Shown here piece after piece: positions 40,042-43,323 of a stretch of 43,323 nucleotides of DNA. This stretch comes from Halanaerobium sp046541575 (lineage in GTDB: Bacteria > Bacillota > Halanaerobiia > Halanaerobiales > Halanaerobiaceae). The notes below the pieces were generated by a model. The model was not told the origin of the DNA, ran no database searches, and worked only from the letters and a program-made list of their open reading frames with translations. Positions within the stretch are counted from its first letter, which is position 1; every line of letters begins with the position of its first letter. The stretch spans positions 1 to 43,323 of the forward strand of contig JBKHDA010000012.1 of assembly GCA_046541575.1 (NCBI GenBank), given 5' to 3'. The position numbers and the translations under genes are program-made.

Positions 40042-41835
40042 CTATAAAGATTTATAAATAGCTCTTCCTTTTGCCGGGACAGCTATTTCCAGATAATTTT
40101 TACCTTCACCAGCTTCTTTTACCTCAAGTTCGTCTCCAATTTTCTTTTCATCAGAAGAGTAGACACAGATAAAATTTTCGCCTGGTAGATGAATTTCACT
40201 GTCAATTAAGACTTTTGCTTTTTGAGTTCTATCTAATTCACAGTTTACTGCTAATAAAAATTCATCCTGACTAAAGATCCTTGACCAGGCAATAATTTCT
40301 CTGCACCTTTTTTGATCTGCCTGGGGAAGGTGGAAATCATTAGTTTTTAGTTCTGATATTTCTCTTAAATACTGCCTGCCCAATCTGAGGTGGATATGCT
40401 CATTTCTAAGTTCAGCCAGCTTTTTCATTTCCTGATATACAGGATGTTTACTGTCAAAAAAGCTTCTGTTTCGGGTTCTGAAGGCACCAAATTCTCCTCC
40501 AAACATTGATTCTCTAACATATTTATCATGGTCTCCACTGCCGTCAAAAGCCTGTTCAGTCCCATAATAGATGCAGGGAATCCCGGCAGTGAAAAAATTT
40601 AAGAAGACAGCATTTTTTAAAAGGGGAGCTGTTTTTTTATCTGCTGTAAAACGTTCTTTGTGCTTTGGTTTATATACCATATCATGGTCGTCAAACATTG
40701 TAATAACTCTTTTGTGGTACCACTGATTTTCACCTTCACTTAAAACCTGAGAATTGGTAAAAATAGAAAAATAGTTTTCAGCTGCAGAATATCCCTTGGC
40801 AACATTTTCAAGAACTTCCGGTATTTTATTGATACCAAGAGCAGCATCAAGACCGGTATTTTCACAGATGGATTTTGCAAATTCCATTCCACCGGTGATT
40901 TCTCCTACGATATAAAAATCCTTTTTACCCAGAGTCTGGGTAAATTCTTTAATTTCTGTGACAAAAAAGCGGACAGCACCGGGATCTAAGTGCTTTACTG
41001 TATCCAGTCTAAAACCGTCCAGGTCTGCATAAGCTATCCAGTATTTATAGCACTCTGTTAAAACTTTTAAGGCTTCTGAAGGCTTATAATCATCTACCTT
41101 TCCAGAACCAGTATTGATATTTTTTAAAGAGAAAAAATCTCCCTCCCTAAATTCCGGATCACTGTCCCAGTTTCTGATATAACCTTTTTTGCTGAAAGTT
41201 TCTAGATTGAAAATTTCCTGAGGCCAGACTCCTCCTTCAGGCCAGGTAGAGCTGTAATCAGGATTATCTGGATCAATAACCGCTTTTCCATCTTTATCTC
41301 TAAAGGCCTTAACAGGATATTCCTGACCGGTATAGAAGGCATCTTCTGCATCATAAAGTAACACATCAGCTGTGTGATTGATTATTACATCAAGGATGAT
41401 ATAGATTCCCTTTTTATGGGCTGTATCAACCAGCTTCTTCAGCTCAGCTTTTGTACCAAAATGTGGATCAATCTCTAAAAAGTTCTGAGTTCCATAGCCG
41501 TGATAATTATCTGAGTAAATGGGCTGTTTAAGGATCGGGCTGATCCAGAGCACACTCACTCCCAATTCTTTGAGATAGTCCAGCTTATCTGTTATCCCTT
41601 TTAAGGTGCCTCCAATCCATTTTTCTCCGCTTTCCAGCCACTTCTCTTTAGCTGCATCAGTTTTTAATGCATTTTCATAATCATTTTTTTCATCATAGAG
41701 AGGATAATCTTCCTCAGATGCAAATCTATCTACAAGCAGAAAATAAAAAATCTGTTCATCCCATGCTTCCGGAGACTTTTGATATTCTCTTTTTTTAATA
41801 ATTTCTTTTAAATTAAAATCCTGAATACTTTTCAT
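40042..41835 (-). CDS. Alpha-amylase family glycoside hydrolase (GH13)
   Basis: A 597-residue enzyme acting on alpha-1,4 and perhaps alpha-1,6 glucosidic bonds. The four GH13 regions are DVIINHTAD (149-157), GFRLDTVKHL (274-283; nucleophile Asp278), YIVGEITGG (308-316; acid Glu312) and MFDDHDM (380-386; Asp385). There is no signal peptide, so it is intracellular and would degrade imported oligosaccharides. AAGGAGG precedes the ATG on the minus strand. It converges with the debranching-type gene; together with the ABC importer upstream they suggest uptake and breakdown of malto-oligosaccharides. Exact specificity unknown. Confidence 0.95.
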   Translation of the reverse strand: MKSIQDFNLKEIIKKREYQKSPEAWDEQIFYFLLVDRFASEEDYPLYDEKNDYENALKTDAAKEKWLESGEKWIGGTLKGITDKLDYLKELGVSVLWISPILKQPIYSDNYHGYGTQNFLEIDPHFGTKAELKKLVDTAHKKGIYIILDVIINHTADVLLYDAEDAFYTGQEYPVKAFRDKDGKAVIDPDNPDYSSTWPEGGVWPQEIFNLETFSKKGYIRNWDSDPEFREGDFFSLKNINTGSGKVDDYKPSEALKVLTECYKYWIAYADLDGFRLDTVKHLDPGAVRFFVTEIKEFTQTLGKKDFYIVGEITGGMEFAKSICENTGLDAALGINKIPEVLENVAKGYSAAENYFSIFTNSQVLSEGENQWYHKRVITMFDDHDMVYKPKHKERFTADKKTAPLLKNAVFLNFFTAGIPCIYYGTEQAFDGSGDHDKYVRESMFGGEFGAFRTRNRSFFDSKHPVYQEMKKLAELRNEHIHLRLGRQYLREISELKTNDFHLPQADQKRCREIIAWSRIFSQDEFLLAVNCELDRTQKAKVLIDSEIHLPGENFICVYSSDEKKIGDELEVKEAGEGKNYLEIAVPAKGRAIYKSL

Positions 41836-41996
41836 AAGCTGCCTCCTTAGATTTTAGTGATGATTTATTATTTATATTCTTTAAAATTATTATTTATCCT
41901 TTAATAAAATGCTGAATTAGAGCTGAAAAAGGAATAGATTTCTTTTTGAAGAATAAGATATTAGTAGAAATTTTACTGAAATAGAGAAAATAATAA

Positions 41997-42116
41997 AAAT
42001 CTGCAGAAGAAGATGAAGTTTGCGAATTTATTTCCAAAGACAGCAAACTGGATATTTTAAATATTTTAGGCTATACTTATCTTAGAAATTGCAGCATTAA
42101 GGAGTCGGATAAATGA
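41997..42116 (+). pseudogene. Possible 3' gene remnant upstream of the SEC-C gene
   Basis: A 39-codon open stretch after stop codons at 41991-41996, without a start, reads EEDEVCEFISKDSKLDILNI and LGYTYLRNCSIKESDK, and its TGA overlaps the ATG of the next gene. It looks coding but has no recognisable family. The other part of the gap 41836-41996 is A/T-rich with nothing clear. Confidence 0.3.
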
Positions 42117-43249
42117 ATAAAAATTACAAAGAATTTTTAGCTTCATATACTAAAAGTGACTTAATAAAAATCAGGCAGTACTGGAACTTCAGTGGAATCA
42201 GTCAGTTAAATAAAGCTGAATTAGTGGATGTTCTGGATCAAAAAATTAAAGAAAATTTGAAAGAATGGCTGTCATATCAGAGTTCAAAAGAGGTTGAGTT
42301 TTTAAAGAAATTAATTAAAGAACAGCAGCAGAGTAAGTGGGTAGAAATAGCAGTTAAAGATATTTTGCCTCCAGCCTTAAATAATTTTCAGGGACACGGA
42401 ATTATTGATATTAAGGATACAGAAACTGAAAGATCTGTCAGAATACCGGCTGAACTGTCAGCAGAGATTGCAGAGATTATAACTGATTTAGAGTTTCAAG
42501 AAGAGATAAAAAATAATAATAGGCTGCTTCAATTTGCCCGGGGACTTTTAGCTTATTATGGAGCGCTTTCATTTATGCAGTTAATTGAATTTTACGATTT
42601 TTATTTTGAGGTTGAAACTGAGCCAGAAAAAATTCATCATTTTTTGAAATTAATAAATGAAGCATTTCTAAATACTTTTGATATAGAATACTTTGATCAC
42701 TATTATCTCTATTCAGGAGTTTTTAATCCGGAAGAAATAATTAGGGAAATAAAAATGAGGCCTCAAATTGATTACTATAAACCAGCCAAAAAAGATATAC
42801 TCTATGCTGGAAAACATGACCGGGAAAAATTAAATTTTTCTCAGCAGAAGTTCAGAAAAATACTGCTTAAAGATTTTTCTCTATCAGAAGATGAGGTGGA
42901 AGAGATAATCTGGACTATGATGCTGGATATAAAAAATGACAGGAGGACAATAGAGATTATTCAGGAATTAGGAGCTAAATTAGAATTTGATGTTTTTGAA
43001 CAGGCACAGGATTTCTTTCAGGAAATGAATGAATTTCATAATAATACCCGCCTCTGGATTTTAAAGGGGCATACCCCGAATGAGATTATGGAAGAAGAGC
43101 GTAAACACCTGCGTCCACTACCTAAAAATGAATATCAATTTAGTTCTCATGTAGACCAGGTTGTCAAAGGGGAAAAGGTTGGCCGCAATGATCCCTGTCC
43201 CTGCGGCAGTGGTAAAAAATATAAGAAGTGCTGTCTGGGGAAAGACTAA
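42113..43249 (+). CDS. SEC-C metal-binding domain protein, 378 aa
   Basis: Soluble protein whose last 22 residues, VGRNDPCPCGSGKKYKKCC, are a complete SEC-C zinc motif (CxC...CC) as found at the end of SecA and in many stand-alone proteins. The first 50 residues (FLASYTKSDLIKIRQYWNFS, then NKAELVDVL) look like a SAP/Rho-N-like helical module. The middle 300 residues, rich in Glu, Lys and aromatic residues, are not recognised. AAGGAG precedes the ATG. The role is unknown; the zinc tail suggests a protein or nucleic-acid contact. Confidence 0.85.
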   Translation: MNKNYKEFLASYTKSDLIKIRQYWNFSGISQLNKAELVDVLDQKIKENLKEWLSYQSSKEVEFLKKLIKEQQQSKWVEIAVKDILPPALNNFQGHGIIDIKDTETERSVRIPAELSAEIAEIITDLEFQEEIKNNNRLLQFARGLLAYYGALSFMQLIEFYDFYFEVETEPEKIHHFLKLINEAFLNTFDIEYFDHYYLYSGVFNPEEIIREIKMRPQIDYYKPAKKDILYAGKHDREKLNFSQQKFRKILLKDFSLSEDEVEEIIWTMMLDIKNDRRTIEIIQELGAKLEFDVFEQAQDFFQEMNEFHNNTRLWILKGHTPNEIMEEERKHLRPLPKNEYQFSSHVDQVVKGEKVGRNDPCPCGSGKKYKKCCLGKD

Positions 43250-43278
43250 AGTTTTTAAATAAATATATGGAGGTAATT

Positions 43279-43323
43279 ATGCAGTTTAAAAAAGTTGAAA
43301 AAGACGATTTTAGTTCTGTGCAG
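43279..43323 (+). CDS. Start of a further gene, cut by the window end
   Basis: ATG with GGAGG upstream opens a frame MQFKKVEKDDFSSVQ that runs off the end. It follows the SEC-C gene by 29 bases, so it is probably in the same transcript. Too short to classify. Confidence 0.65.
   Translation, partial: MQFKKVEKDDFSSVQ

Overview
The window reads as chromosomal DNA of a low-GC, fermentative, anaerobic member of the Firmicutes, most like Halanaerobium (order Halanaerobiales). The grounds are strong A+T bias, AGGAGG-type ribosome sites, many TTG/GTG starts, an oxygen-sensitive Fe-S L-serine dehydratase, a LevR/PTS sugar system, and a sugar-binding protein with a signal peptide but no lipobox cysteine, as expected of a diderm with a periplasm. 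The genus is an inference from overall character, not from a marker gene. No rRNA, tRNA, insertion sequence, prophage or CRISPR array was seen.

Layout. 0-3.2 kb: MscS-type channel (minus), an unrecognised protein and an MFS transporter. 3.3-5.6 kb: a two-gene operon for a Tm-1-like (UPF0261) protein and a TIM-barrel 'PEP hydrolase-like' protein. 5.6-6.5 kb: a tiny excisionase-type HTH gene behind a strong promoter and four tandem 11-bp repeats, then a second small regulator-like gene. 6.7-12.4 kb: Cache-domain chemoreceptor with a CTG start, monoacylglycerol-lipase-like hydrolase, sdaAB-sdaAA, dCMP deaminase. 12.6-14.6 kb: YyaL-type thioredoxin-domain protein.

14.6-23.7 kb is the most interesting part. 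A 16-bp perfect dyad and a -24/-12 promoter precede a LevR-type sigma-54 activator with an unusual domain order. It is followed by PTS EIIA, EIIB and EIIC of the galactitol type, a 66-aa membrane protein, a fuculose-phosphate-type class II aldolase, HPr, a 592-aa protein I do not recognise, and a stand-alone LarC C-terminal domain. The likely logic is phosphorylating uptake of a sugar or polyol, aldol cleavage of its phosphate, and a further step carried out by the 592-aa/LarC2 pair.

23.7-30.2 kb: a small unknown gene (minus), a PAS-GGDEF cyclase, gldA, an intact SAM-I (S-box) riboswitch with no met gene behind it, a broken second copy of the dCMP deaminase carrying a gene-conversion tract, a membrane protein, and ilvE. 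30.2-34.1 kb: an Ugp/MalFG-type sugar ABC transporter without its ATPase. 34.2-37.2 kb: a pfkB N-terminal remnant, a GGDEF/HD-GYP protein, and a decayed second S-box. 37.2-43.3 kb: two alpha-glucan enzymes (debranching-type and GH13), a GNAT-tail-like protein, a SEC-C protein and the start of one more gene.

Two themes recur. Central fermentation and carbohydrate genes sit in short operons ended by near-identical GGGCGG or GAGGAGGGC hairpins. Several intergenic gaps hold decaying copies of genes or RNA elements (dCMP deaminase, S-box, pfkB and other coding-like stretches), so the segment looks recently rearranged by small duplications.
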